DNA of 64,000 nucleotides from Auanema rhodensis (Eukaryota; Nematoda; Chromadorea; Rhabditida; Rhabditidae). A model generated the notes under the pieces. The model made no database searches. It saw nothing but the letters and a program-made list of their open reading frames with translations, and was not told the DNA's origin. Shown in pieces: positions 1 to 10,825 of this stretch (within the stretch, counting starts at the first letter, position 1; the number at the start of each line of letters is the position of its first letter). A program made the position numbers and the translations under genes. The stretch covers positions 7,254,001 to 7,318,000 of the forward strand of contig OZ059899.1 in the NCBI GenBank assembly GCA_964057225.1, in the 5' to 3' direction.

Positions 1-556
1 TTTACATTGATTTGGCGAAACTGAGTTACTATCATTGATAGGAAAGCTTATAAGAATAGAGCCAAAAATTGATAAAAGTCTATTTTTTTAGACAATCGTT
101 TGATACGAATAAAAAAAAAGCTATTATATGCCTTGCAAAGTCCTATTGTACAGATAACCCCTTTCATTACTTTTCGTAACAATTGATTAAGATGTATTAA
201 ACTATTTAATACATGACAAATTCAAACATTATATATAAAAAATCTAGATCACCCATTTACAATGTATTATAGTTTTAAAGAGGCTAACATAACAAACTAT
301 AAGAAATACTGAAACTGATAGGGATTGTGATCACGGTTTATTATTGATATATAAAAAAAGGCTGAAAATGTCAATGATAAAACAAATTTAAGGAAAACAA
401 ATAAAAATCTATTAAGGGTAAATCAAAAGTAAAGAACGAGCTAGCTCACTACGAATCCCTGTATTCATGATAGCTATGACAGACTAGGCAAAGCGATAAT
501 CACAATTAGGCGCAAAACGGCAAATAGGCGCCTAGACCCGTAAAATCGTTGAAGCA
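1..556. other. Intergenic, 3' flank of the sphingolipid synthase gene
   Basis: This AT-rich stretch lies beyond the stop codon of the minus-strand gene at 557. I see no open frame with splice support, no RNA gene and no repeat on either strand. Confidence 0.5.
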
Positions 557-2524
557 TTATACTTTCTTCTTTGAGCTACTTTTCCTGCTTTTTTCTTTTA
601 CAGAAGTTTCTTTTTGAGTTAATGATGGTGATGATGGAGGAGAAGGAGATTTTGAGGAAAACATGTTAGGCATCTTGATTGATAATGGCATTTCAAATTC
701 ATTAGGAACCTATAATATCAAGTTAATTTCAGATTGCATAAAACAAACGTACTTTTCCCATACTTCCAGCCTCGAAGAACCAACCAAGTGGAAACCATAA
801 ACGAATTCTGTCATCAGTTGCTGTCAAATTCGCATGATTATAAGCGTAAGCATGGTAATACAAGAACATTCTCGAAGAAATATAGAAAGCTGAAAACGGA
901 TTTTATATAAATGAAATCTAATAGAAAATAACCTATAAAAACATCTATAGAGTAATGCTCATGCCCGGCTAAGATAAAGAATATTCCAAATAAATTCATT
1001 ACCCAAGTACCCGTATGCAAGGTGGTCCATGTTGATGGAGTATCTTAACCAGATATATTAAATATATATTAAGTTGAAATCAATTCTTACATTCAGTGAC
1101 AAAATGATTCAGTAACGTAATAGCAGTAGTATGACCACTAAACATGTAATCACCACATGTTCGAACTCCCTTAATATAATATATAATTAATATACATGTA
1201 CACAAATTACTTGAATCGACATCCCTAATTTGGACCATATATGGAAAGCTTGGACTATCTTTTCTTGGAAACTGCCATAACTCTTAATCACCATTAATGA
1301 ACTAACCATATAAAATGTATAGAAAGTATACCTTTGCTCGACATTCCAAATGAACTCCAGGGACAGAGAGAGAAGTGATTAGCATTGTTATACATCTAAG
1401 TAAAAATACAGTTCCAACTAACGAAAACATTCTACGCATTATTACAACTCTGAAAATTTTCAAATTAAATAAACTCAAATATTTAAAATTAAGTACCTAT
1501 GTTTGTGAAACACTAATATAGTAAGCCATATAACACTTAGAGCAACTCCAATCAACTCACACATCTCAAAAGCCCAAGGAATGAGAGGTAAGTTATCCAA
1601 CACAATATCAGGAAGAGGTGGATAGGTTTTCATATCTGGAAATCACTGAATGTTTTGCAATACAAAAACGATACATACCAGGCACTCGATCATGTACAAG
1701 TACCATTACAAACGCAGTTATTAATAGAGACATAAGACAATAAAGGAAAGAGATCGTTAATTTGGCAAAACTTTTACTAGGGGTATCAGGACTTTCAACA
1801 GTACGGATAAGCTAAAAATTGGGAATACCATAATAGTAAAACTTGCTAAACATACCTCATCTCTAGATATAAGTCGAACAGATTGGATATCTCCTGAATT
1901 CGAAAAGGTATCTACTAACTCTTCCTCACTTAAAATATACATACTTAGAGCATTATAAATAAAAATGTATTACGTTATAATTGCGTTCTGCTTAGTGGTA
2001 ACAAATAGATCTTCGCCAGAAATTGACATCCTTCTTCTTCTATTGTATTCAACAAATAGTAAAACATCATCGTTAGATTCCGAAGGATTTCTCGAAACAG
2101 AAGTAGTCTAGAATCAATAAATTAAGAATAACCATTTGATTTCTCACCCTTCTGAGTCTCTCTATAGCTCCAAATAGACGCTTAATATCTCCTAAGCATT
2201 TTAAACCTAATGGAGGCTCTCGCAAATCATTTTCTTTTAACAACATCAAGGTAGATCCATCAATCTATAATTCAGTTAGTTACGCATAGAACTTTAAATA
2301 AAGGCAACCTTATGCTGTTCAGCAAAAACATCAGCGTATTGTTCAAACCCAATTTCGAACATCCATTTTTTTACATCTTTGCATGACCACTCACATACCT
2401 TAACTCATAACCTCAAATTCAAAGCCCTTTAATTGTGAAAAACCTCAGATGTAGCAGACATTCGCACAGTTGGGGTTACACCAGCTGCTGGCGCAACCGG
2501 AGAGTAACATGGCTTTCTTACCAT
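557..2524 (-). CDS. SAMD8/SMSr-type sphingolipid (ceramide phosphoethanolamine) synthase
   Basis: A multi-exon gene of about 475 residues. Exons 2-3 (2309-2398, 2148-2264) encode a SAM domain ([12 protein letters not shown], then DGSTLMLL). At least four hydrophobic membrane segments follow. The two signature motifs of the sphingomyelin synthase family are intact: [10 protein letters not shown] near residue 320 and [10 protein letters not shown] near residue 372, giving the His and His-x3-Asp that form the catalytic triad. FVTEYTPS, the HEHYSIDV form of the second motif, FLYYH and VPNEF resemble SMSr/SAMD8 more than SMS1/2. SMSr makes ceramide phosphoethanolamine in the ER and senses ceramide, so that is the inferred role. 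The tail is Ser/Lys-rich (SPSPPSSPS, then SSSKKKV). The ATG at 2524 is chosen because a TTTCTTCAG acceptor sits three bases upstream, as for a trans-spliced start. Family call firm; SMSr versus SMS is inference. Confidence 0.9.
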
Positions 2525-2527
2525 GGC

Positions 2528-2537
2528 CTGAAGAAAT
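2528..2537 (-). promoter_or_regulatory. Candidate trans-splice acceptor before the sphingolipid synthase ATG
   Basis: Read on the minus strand, ATTTCTTCAG is followed by GCC and the start ATG at 2524. With no coding exon upstream in frame, this fits a spliced-leader addition site. It lies about 80 bases after the poly(A) signal of the upstream histone gene. Confidence 0.45.
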
Positions 2538-2617
2538 ATCCTGATGAGCAACTAATACAACCCAAATAAATGTATCGAAAAACGAAAACAATTCAAAAAA
2601 TTAGTACTTTTAAAAAC

Positions 2618-2623
2618 TTTATT
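2618..2623 (-). terminator. Poly(A) signal AATAAA of the CENP-A-like gene
   Basis: AATAAA on the minus strand, about 130 bases after the histone stop codon and about 95 bases before the next gene's ATG. A U-rich stretch follows, as between genes of a nematode operon. Confidence 0.5.
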
Positions 2624-2750
2624 AATGACTATTTTGTTAATAAAAAAAAAGCATTTTAATTGCGATACTTTGAGTAATTGTTTCGAATATAAATATATAT
2701 ATCTATTACTTAACAACAACGAGATCATGAAATCGAGACAAATAAAATAG

Positions 2751-3320
2751 TTATTTTTCCCCACGAATTCTTCTAATCAACTGAACATCACGTGGCATCA
2801 AAGTTACACGTCTAGCATGAATAGCAGCTAAATTAGAATCTTCAAATAAACAGGTTAAATAGGTCTCAGCAGCTTCCTAAACAACAACGTATAAAGATAA
2901 TTTAACAAAGAATTTATCGAATACCTGAAGTGCTGATATAGCATTGGACTGCCATCGCAAATGTTGATCTGCAATCTAAAAAAGAAATAAGAACAAAATA
3001 GAAGGATTTGCATACCTTTAAAGATATTTCACGTACAACCCGTTGAAAAGACATCCGGGGAATCAAAAGATTAGTTGTTTTTTGAAACTTTCTAATTTCT
3101 TTTAAAGCCAAACTGCCTCGCGCTACAATGAAAATATTTACCAATACATATGACTCATAGGCTAACCTATAGGTTTCTTCATACTTTCAGATGGAGCATA
3201 TTTAATATTTTTTTGTACTGCTTTTCGTTTAGTCTCTAACCGCTTGAAAGTATGACTAGTCTTTGACACAGGAAGGGTTGTGTTAGATCTTCTCGTCGTT
3301 TGCTGTTTGGTTCGAGCCAT
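2751..3320 (-). CDS. Centromeric-type (CENP-A/HCP-3-like) histone H3 variant
   Basis: Four exons (3167-3320, 3016-3122, 2925-2975, 2751-2876) whose lengths sum to 145 codons plus stop. The core is histone H3: [49 protein letters not shown] and RRIRG. Three points argue for a CENP-A rather than a bulk H3: loop 1 has one extra residue between REI and the LRWQ motif; that motif has Trp where H3 has Phe, as in CENP-A; and the body is strongly diverged and intron-split, unlike replication-dependent H3. The N-terminus starts MARTKQ, like the H3 K4 region, then runs [11 protein letters not shown] with no H3-like ARKS motifs. The expected role is centromere or kinetochore chromatin. A diverged non-centromeric H3 variant is the alternative. 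Confidence 0.75.
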
Positions 3321-4092
3321 TCTAAAAAAAATAAAAAATAAAATCAAAATAGCGAAATTGCATAAACAATTAGAATATGCTATTAGCTTGTTTAAATACC
3401 AATAACTAATTTTGGGATCGTAAGTTATATATCATCTGACACAATCACAAACAATATCGACCGCAAAAGATTTTGGCTGTGAGCCATATTTTTCAAATAA
3501 TCGGAGCGCGTCCTTCTGCCTATAACAGCTGTGAAGCGAGCGGTCACAACGCGGCGCGGGTTCTGAAGTCTACCAATTACTGTATTGTACCATACCTCTA
3601 TGGGTTATCCGCGCGCCAATTTCATGTTTTTGAAAGATATCGTAATCTTAAATTATAATGATTGATAAGCTTCAATGCAAATCATTACCATCACAGTAAA
3701 TCCTAGTTTTCAAAACAGGTGATACTGTATAAACGATATCTAGCAACTTGCTACCTCTTCACGCCAGAGATGAACGCCATCAATGTAAATTTTACAGACG
3801 AAAATATTTTCGTTTTTCGTGCTGACTGAGCTTGAGAAGATGAAAGTTAACAATGCGGCTTACCCAGAGGTTAACAAGGATATTGATTTTTATGTTTTCT
3901 GCCTTTTTAAACCTTATTTTCCTAATTGTGCTTGAATAAAGAACTCGTTGTATTTTCTATTAATTTATTTCTTTTAGATAAATTGTACAACTGGACATAC
4001 ATTGGCATTGATTCAATAATTTAAAAAATTTTGTAAGTTTTGTTAACACGTTGTTCTATAACGCTTTCTATTATGCAGGCTTGTGCTTTGCA
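3321..4092. promoter_or_regulatory. Divergent promoter region, CENP-A-like (-) / zinc finger (+)
   Basis: The two start codons face away from each other. A locally GC-rich patch occurs at about 3500-3560. A GTAAGT-like donor near 4034 and a TTATGCAG acceptor at 4071-4078 suggest a 5' non-coding exon, or a trans-splice site, before the zinc-finger ATG. No coding sequence is seen; the 61-codon frame at 3473-3658 lacks splice or composition support. Confidence 0.4.
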
Positions 4093-5528
4093 ATGGATCA
4101 TATGGGCCATGATGTATATCAGACACATCAGGGACATGGCTTAGAAGATCAGGAAGATGTAAGGTTGATGGATGAAATGGAAGCAGGCGATTATACGGTT
4201 TGTCTTCTATTTTGATATTTTTTGGAAATCAGTTATTGATCATGGTTTACTTTCTCAATGGGGCACAGTTTCGTCTTATCAATTTAAAAGTTTCAGTTTA
4301 ACGATGAAGAAGATATTGAAATCGGTCCTACTCGCGCGGTTCATCAATGTAACATTTGTAATAAAATATTTGTCTCGTTTAAAGGTAATTAATTAATTAT
4401 TTTTTATCTAAGTACGATAATCAGGTCTGCAACAACATTCTGTTATTCATACTGATCAGAAACCTTTTCAATGCGACATTTGCGGAAAAACTTTTCGGTT
4501 TAAATCAAATTTATTCGAACATAGATCCGTTCATACAGGATTCACTCCTCATGCATGTCCCTATTGTGGTAAAACTTGCAGGTATCATTTTTTTTCAAAT
4601 GAATATATATGTTCTGTTTGTTAGATTAAAAGGAAACTTGAAAAAACATTTAAAAACCCACGTTAGTACAAAAGAAGAATTAGAACAAGCATGGCGTCCT
4701 TTTGCTAGGTAAGATAATATTAAATACATTATTGTAAAAAATGTAATTCAGTAACCGACGTCCTCCTGCTGATATTCCGGACGACGCAATTATTGTTCGA
4801 GGTTCCGGAGAACCTTTCTTCACACCACCAACTAGAACTCGAAAAAGGTAAGATGTTCTGTTCAATATTTAGCTTCATTGATCAATTCTTACAGGAAGTT
4901 AGGGCTTGGTACTGATCCTAGAGGATGGGTCGAAAAGATTCGTAGAGGCGAAATTTTACCTTGTCAACCTCTAGATGACAAACTCCGAAAGTTAGAGGAA
5001 GCGTTTAAAGCGCCACATCCTGATCTGTCTTTGAGTGATATTGCTGATTATGCTCGAAACATTGGCTATGAAAAGTGAGATTTTTGTTCTTATTATAAAC
5101 TTCATAATTTTTCGAATTTCTTTTTATTCTTAATTTTAAGATACGATTGTCCTTTATGTAAAGCGGCTTTCTTGGGACGAACTGATTGCTTGGACCACAT
5201 AGATGTAGAACATCCTATGGCACGTTTGGAACGGCCTTTATTCTGCGAGGTATTATTCACAAATCTCATAACATTCGAGAGTATTATTTTTTAGATTTGT
5301 CTCAAAACGTTCGCCGATAGGAAATCTTTTGAACAGCATGACAGTTATCACAAGAGGGTTAGTATATTATTACAACAACAGGACAGTCAGGAACAAGAAG
5401 TAAGTATGCCTCATTTTACCTTATCTTAAAGAATATGTTTCAAGTTCTCCATCTTGGAACAAAACCGTATGCAACAATCAAATCACGACAATGGAGATGT
5501 ATTAATTCATACCGATTTACTTGTATAG
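4093..5528 (+). CDS. Five-finger C2H2 zinc-finger protein
   Basis: Nine exons with consistent phases (4093-4197, 4297-4384, 4425-4581, 4625-4708, 4752-4847, 4895-5074, 5141-5249, 5295-5399, then from about 5447). Three adjacent classical fingers (CNIC, CDIC, CPYC, each with His-x3-His) are followed by a linker rich in Pro and Arg (TPPTRTRKR), a charged segment (WVEKIRRGEILPCQPLDDK), and two further fingers (CPLC, CEIC). The acidic N-terminus is DEMEAGDYT. The last exon is joined by a GTAAGT donor at 5400, which adds a tail ending in DLLV. Reading through without that intron would instead stop about ten residues after the donor. Likely a nuclear sequence-specific DNA-binding protein. I do not recognise the orthologue. 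Confidence 0.8.
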
Positions 5529-5598
5529 TACGCAGGCTATGGTTATCGTTTAGATATCTTCTAGAGTTTGCTATTCAGTTCCGGCATCCGGGTATATA

Positions 5599-6203
5599 TT
5601 AGGTGTGCGCAAAAGTTTCTGGCCATCCACATTGAAATTCGAATAAATATTTTAGAATTTAAAATTATCATAAATTAAATTTAAAATTATATTTAAAAAA
5701 GTGTTTGAAATTTAAATTATTTAAAAAAATTTCTTATTTTGACTTTTATTTTCGGTTTTGCTCTCTTTTTCTCAAATGGCTTTTCACAAGGGAGACATGA
5801 TAATTGTCCAAAGCTGTATTTCATTCAAGGTTTAAATGCTTTGAAAGCTTATTTTCTTCTCTAATCCACTTGTGGTGAAGATATACCTTCTAATAGTACC
5901 TGTAAATCATGGTACGTTAGATTTAAATCTAACTACTTGGATTTGGAAACAGACTGACTCCCAAAAAGGTGAAGTTATGTTGTTTTCGTGATGAAGAAGG
6001 AATTATTGGGTTACGTTGAATAGTAAAAAAACTGTTTATACAGTATCATCTCTTTTGAAAACCCAAAAAAATATTTCTGCTTCATGACAAAATATTTTCC
6101 AGATTTCGCTTCATTGGATTATAATTTATTCCGAGGCGTTTTTTGAAAAACTTATAAGAAAGCTGGTTGAAAATTGGCAGAAAACCTTTTTGCGCACACC
6201 TAA
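5599..6203 (+). mobile_element. Decayed mariner-family transposon, about 605 bp
   Basis: The ends are inverted: TTAGGTGTGCGCAAAAGTTT at the left and, reverse-complemented, TTAGGTGTGCGCAAAAAGGT at the right. Both are flanked by TA (5597-5598 and 6204-6205), the target duplicated by Tc1/mariner elements. The interior still reads like scraps of mariner transposase on the plus strand (TWYVRFKSNYLDLETDSQK, then RDEEGIIG) in shifting frames with stops. The length is about half that of a full element, so it is an internally deleted, inactive copy. Confidence 0.75.
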
Positions 6204-6205
6204 TA

Positions 6206-7180
6206 TAATAATAATCACTCACCCAGAATTTGCAACCTCAAAGAATTGGCAACTGTTCCAATGGTAATTAGTTTTGCCCTTCCTTCGTATATGAAAGTTT
6301 TACAGTCAAGTTTTTATAGTATCTTCACAGAAACTGTTAATACTAGTTAGAGATTAAGATTCTCTATCTATGCCATATAATCTAGTGCAAATTTTGGCCA
6401 CTCTTCTGGGTGGGTGAGAAGTTTTGAACTTTCCCGGCTCATATGTCATTATTATATTCTCGATCTTCTCACTCTATTTGTTAATAATCTTGCCTTCTGA
6501 TTGCCACCTCACTCATGTCTCTATCAGGTATTGACAAGCCGGCCATGTTTTTAACTTTGCTTTTACTTTGAGCCATTGACTAGTCCGATATATATATTAA
6601 TATATATATATATAATTGATTAGGAGCATATGTTGGGTTCTTTTTTCATACATATAAATATATTTATCTATCTATAGTATTGAGTGTGCGTATGTGTTTG
6701 CTATACATTTAAGAAAGTAGTTTAAATGATAACTTGCATAAATTTTTGAAAGTTGTTCAAAATAAAAAAAATTCAAACTTTCACATTTTGACATATTTTG
6801 ACGTATTTGTTATACTTAGAATTAGAACACATGCACGCACTTGATATTTTTGTAATGTAATAATGATACTCATGTTCATGGTGGCCATGTTTAGGCATTG
6901 AACACGAACATGATTTAAGTGATTCAGTTTAGTCCAATATGATTGGTATCTCATTGCCCTTTAAGTTCTCCTATTTATATTTTTATGTTAATAACTTTAA
7001 TCTTTGCACGATTTCATAAAATCAGTCTTGTTGCTATTACTGCTTAATAAACGGTTATCTATGTAGGCGAATATGTTCAGATTTCAATCTTTTTTATTTC
7101 AAGAAATAAACTAGTTACAAGAATTTACATCAGATAACATATATAGTATAAAAGGAAGAAATTTTTTTTTCTTGGTAGTC
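6206..7180. other. Intergenic between the mariner remnant and the collagen gene
   Basis: AT-rich, with a (TA)n run at about 6586-6612 and a short TATC stretch near 6665-6680. No open frame with splice support. The collagen promoter is at the right end. Confidence 0.4.
7147..7154 (+). promoter_or_regulatory. TATA box of the collagen gene
   Basis: TATAAAAG lies 27-34 bases before the collagen ATG at 7181. If transcription starts about 30 bases downstream of it, the leader is almost absent. A T-run ending CTTGGTAG two bases before the ATG is a possible trans-splice acceptor, which would conflict with so close a start site. Confidence 0.5.
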
Positions 7181-9110
7181 ATGGATTCTTATTTATCCAT
7201 GCGCCGTGGGGCCAATTTGGCTGTCCTCATATCAGGAATATCATTACTGAGTCTGGTTTGTGAATATATTTCATAGATGTGTATAATCAGATGTATTTTA
7301 GATTATCTCTATTCCTGTCATATACTGTATGATAAGTAACTTTGAAAATGAGCTGAATATCAAACGAGAAGGCTATCAGGATATGTCAGATAAGATGTGG
7401 AGCCATATCATGAAAACTCAACCAGAACTCCAAAGAATTCGCCGTCAAGCTTGTATTTAAGAAATTTTAATTCAAACAAGCATTTTCTTAATTAAGATCA
7501 AGAAGGAGCTGGTGGTGGTGAAAAACCAAGTTGCCCGGCTGGACCTAAAGGAACCCCAGGAGTCCCCGGAACACCTGGTGCCTAACCATATATTAATTGT
7601 CACACAATTCAAGTTTAGGAATGAACGGAGAAGATGGATTGCCTGGTAAAAATGGTGCTCCTGGTTCAAATGGTGGTGCTTCCGATGGAGCTGGGGCGTG
7701 TGCTCCCTGTCCCGCTGGACCACCTGGTTTGGCTGGTTATAAGGGTAAACGTGGTCCCCGAGGACCAAAGGTGTGTTTCAGATTAGTCCTCAAATATACT
7801 ATTTATATTGAGGGAGCAAAGGGTGCTCCAGGAGAAGGTGGTGCTGATGGACCACCGGGAGATGATGGAGCGGATGGAGATCACGGAAGACCTGGCCCGA
7901 TGGGACCAAGCGGAGAAAAAGGATCTCCAGGAGAAGATGGCGTTGGGCATGCCAAGGGAGCTCCTGGACCTAAAGGAGAACGCGGAATGGGAGGAATGCC
8001 AGGAGAAGAAGGACTTCCAGGAGAACGTGGAGATGATGCCGCAAATGGACCTCCAGGAGAAGGCGGAGCACCTGTAAAGATTGATCAATTTTGATTTATA
8101 TATATATATTATATTAGGGTCCACCAGGAGAAGCAGGACCACCTGGTATTCCTGGATTCCCTGGAAAGACTGGAGCAGTTGGTGAGGATGCCGAATATTG
8201 TCCTTGTCCTGATAGGAAAGTATCGAAATAGTACTTAGGTTGCTTCATAATGATTTTCTATGTAGGATAGTGAACCTATTGGTGAGGGAGCGCAACCATA
8301 TGCTGAAAAACCAGAGCCATCCCCAGCACCAGCACCTCCACCATCACCATCTTATGAAGAAAAGCCGGCTGATACATATGAAAACAAACAACCCATTGCT
8401 GAAGTAACACATCATTCAAATTTGTATACTAAAATTCGATATAGGCTCCACCTCCACCTCCTCCACCACCACCGTCACCAGCACCAGCGCCATCGCCAGT
8501 CGCTCCTGAAAAATATGAAGAGCACGACTCTGTAAGTTTAACAAGAAAAGGTTTCCGAAATAAAAACGGAATATTATTCAATTACGGTAGTAATTAGACT
8601 TCCTTCAAGGGAGACAACTATATTTCAAGACCTGTCTCTTTCTATTTAAATGACTCCGATAACATCGCATCAAATTCTAATACGGAGAGCAAAGCTAACT
8701 TTGCTAGTTCATCTACCAGCGGGGCTAACGCTGAAGGTTCACCAACCTCCTCGAGTTATGGAAGTTTAGAAGACTATCCGAGACTTGCAGGCAATATCAT
8801 TAATGTTAGAAGTTTCTGATTTTGTTTTCGTTGAATTCTATCTTATAGTGTTCAAATAGTGTTTTCCTTGTTAATTATCATATTTGTATCTGATCGTTAA
8901 CAAGTTCATATTTCCAGATTCCAACCCCTCTTGGAGAAATCCCTCTTGAACAGGGAAAATATTCCTCAGATCACGTTCTTGCAGCTGTTAATGCTGGGGC
9001 TAGACGTGTAAGTCTACACAATACTACCGTTTTTCCTGATTTATAATTTTTAGGCACGTTTCAACAAAGCAGCCTTCGCTCGCAAGCTTAGAAGAAAGCT
9101 TGTTCTTTAA
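7181..9110 (+). CDS. Cuticle collagen with long C-terminal non-collagenous region
   Basis: An N-terminal membrane or signal anchor (LAVLISGISLLSL, then IISIPVIYC across the first intron) is followed by a region ending in RIRR, a furin-type site as in nematode cuticle collagen homology box A. Interrupted Gly-X-Y blocks follow, with paired cysteines (ACAPCPAG, YCPCPD) bounding them. After the last block (about 8200) the protein continues about 190 residues: a Pro/Ala/Glu-rich part (PSPAPAPPPSPSYEEKP, then a poly-Pro run), a Ser/Asn-rich part and a basic end (RKLRRKLVL). Usual cuticle collagens are about 300 residues with a short tail; this one is about 460. Exons are short and phase-consistent. 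Likely secreted, cleaved and cross-linked into cuticle. Which C. elegans collagen it matches is unclear. Confidence 0.88.
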
Positions 9111-9444
9111 TGAAATAGTTGAAATAAATAAAGTCGTTCACAAAATAATTGTTTATATCAACAGAAAACTTCAAAAACCCCTAATAATTATAATAATGCA
9201 ATTAACTTCGTTTGGATATAGAATATGTAATGATCAGAAAAAAATCAGATATCTTCGGAATTTTAAGCCAAATTAAAAATAATGTGTTATTACAGGTTAT
9301 CGAATGATGCAGAAAAAAATTCCTATCTAAGAAAACTGATCAGAATCTTATCTCAATTATCTACAGAAAAAAAGCTTTGTAAAAATGTTTAACATTAAAG
9401 ACAATTAATGGTTAGATGTGTTTGCGAACTAGATTTTTCTTTTG
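9111..9444. other. Convergent 3' ends of collagen (+) and unknown gene (-)
   Basis: Contains AATAAA for the collagen shortly after its stop (about 9125-9132). Nothing else recognisable. Confidence 0.5.
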
Positions 9445-10825
9445 CTAAGAGCTAGGACGTGTACTCATCACGTTACTCACATCAAAATCATCCTCTTTAC
9501 CTTGATCCACTAGACTTTCAATCTCATCTGGGTCAGCTTTGAATAAAACAGAGTTTTTAAAACAATTATACTGAAAGTATATACTAGAAAAACACAAGTT
9601 AGAGCTTACTTACATTTTTTATAAAATCGGTATAAGGAGTTTCACTTTCACATACTATGTAGGGAATGTGGCTAACTCCCGCCATCAGACTTTGACTTTC
9701 TTTCCAGAATTTGTGAAAGAACGAGCCCAACACTCCGAAATTATCTTGTATATTATCGGAGTGAATCATGATGGCGAAAGTAGAGCAGACAAACTGGTCA
9801 TTACGACGAAATCTGAAACTAACAATTTTTTAATATTCAACTTAATTTACTAACCTGAATGTTAGTAAAGTACATTTTGATTTGGTTCCTATAGTCCGGA
9901 TAATAAGAATGAAAGAGTTAAAATTAGGGTGCGACAATTTGTTAAAATCATCTGAAATATGCAATAAATATAATTTTAATCTCAATAATACAGACAAATT
10001 AACGAGTTAGGACATTTACAACATTTCCGAGCTTTCTGTAATCTTAGTTTACTGAAATATAGAAGCCTCGCTCTTTGATCTGAAAATTGTATAAGTTTTG
10101 ATTTTACCAAAAAAATACGAACTTGATCGTTCAATGTGAACTTGAATAAAGTCAGATGGGGGTCCCGGACAAGGTGGTGGATGAGGCCTGAGCGTCTCAT
10201 TGATCTTCGACGTAGGATATCGAGTACCTGGCAAAACAATAACTGTGATTCTCTCGATGAGAACTTCTTACGATAAGTTAAGTAGTTAGAAACATATGTG
10301 ATAGGCAAGTGATCGCAAGGTTCTCGAAGATGGTTAAAATGAATAATGTTGCTGGGTTCAATGAAAGGCTTACTCCTCATCTTATTAGCAATGTACACAA
10401 CTAAAAATAATGATTTAAACTTTGAATCCAAATTTTAAAATACATGGATAATTCGGGAAATCATCATCCGAGAAAAAATCATAATTCCTAGTGATAAATG
10501 ACGAATTGGAATCATCATTAAGATACTGTTTCAATTCTGCCATTAAAGTTTCTCTGCTTTTTTTAATTATTGGCCTTCCGTTCTCCTCAACATTGTCTGT
10601 TAAAGTTTCTGCTTCCATATCATTCTCAGCTGGCGCTGCTAATTCCACATCGTTGTCTATGGGAGTTTGGGACGTTTCGGTTTCCTGGACTTTTACGCTA
10701 AACTGATCCTTTTCCTTTTCATCCGATACCTGCTGTTGATGTTCCACAGTTTCATATGCAACTTCCATAGTATGCTCCTTGTCAGTTCCATTCAATTTCA
10801 TTTCGGTCTCAGAAATTCTACTCAT
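9445..10825 (-). CDS. Unrecognised protein, acidic N-terminus and basic middle
   Basis: Start ATG at 10825 lies 14 bases after a TTTTCTTTTAG acceptor-like site, suggesting trans-splicing. The N-terminal 130 residues are hydrophilic and acidic (TEMKLNGTDKE, then DNDVELAAPAENDMEAE, FFSDDDFPNYP). Four to five further exons give a globular-looking body: CDHLPITYVSNYL, then RPHPPPCPGPPSDFIQVHIE, SHPNFNSFILIIRTIGTKSK, FGVLGSFFHKFWKES, and an acidic end (ADPDEIESLVDQ). A 44-base intron (GTAAGAAG to TTTTGCCAG, near 10225-10270) best reconciles two frames. No signal peptide or membrane span is clear. I do not recognise the family and give no function. Spliced coding character is good; exact exon joins near 10030-10120 are less certain. 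Confidence 0.6.

Noticed and set aside
3473-3658. Plus-strand frame in the divergent promoter between histone and zinc-finger genes
   Set aside because: No acceptor or donor joins it to the zinc-finger gene and the composition is not protein-like.
7472-8142. Antisense and alternative-frame open frames over the collagen
   Set aside because: Gly-X-Y codon bias keeps other frames open; only the plus frame with splice sites reads as collagen.
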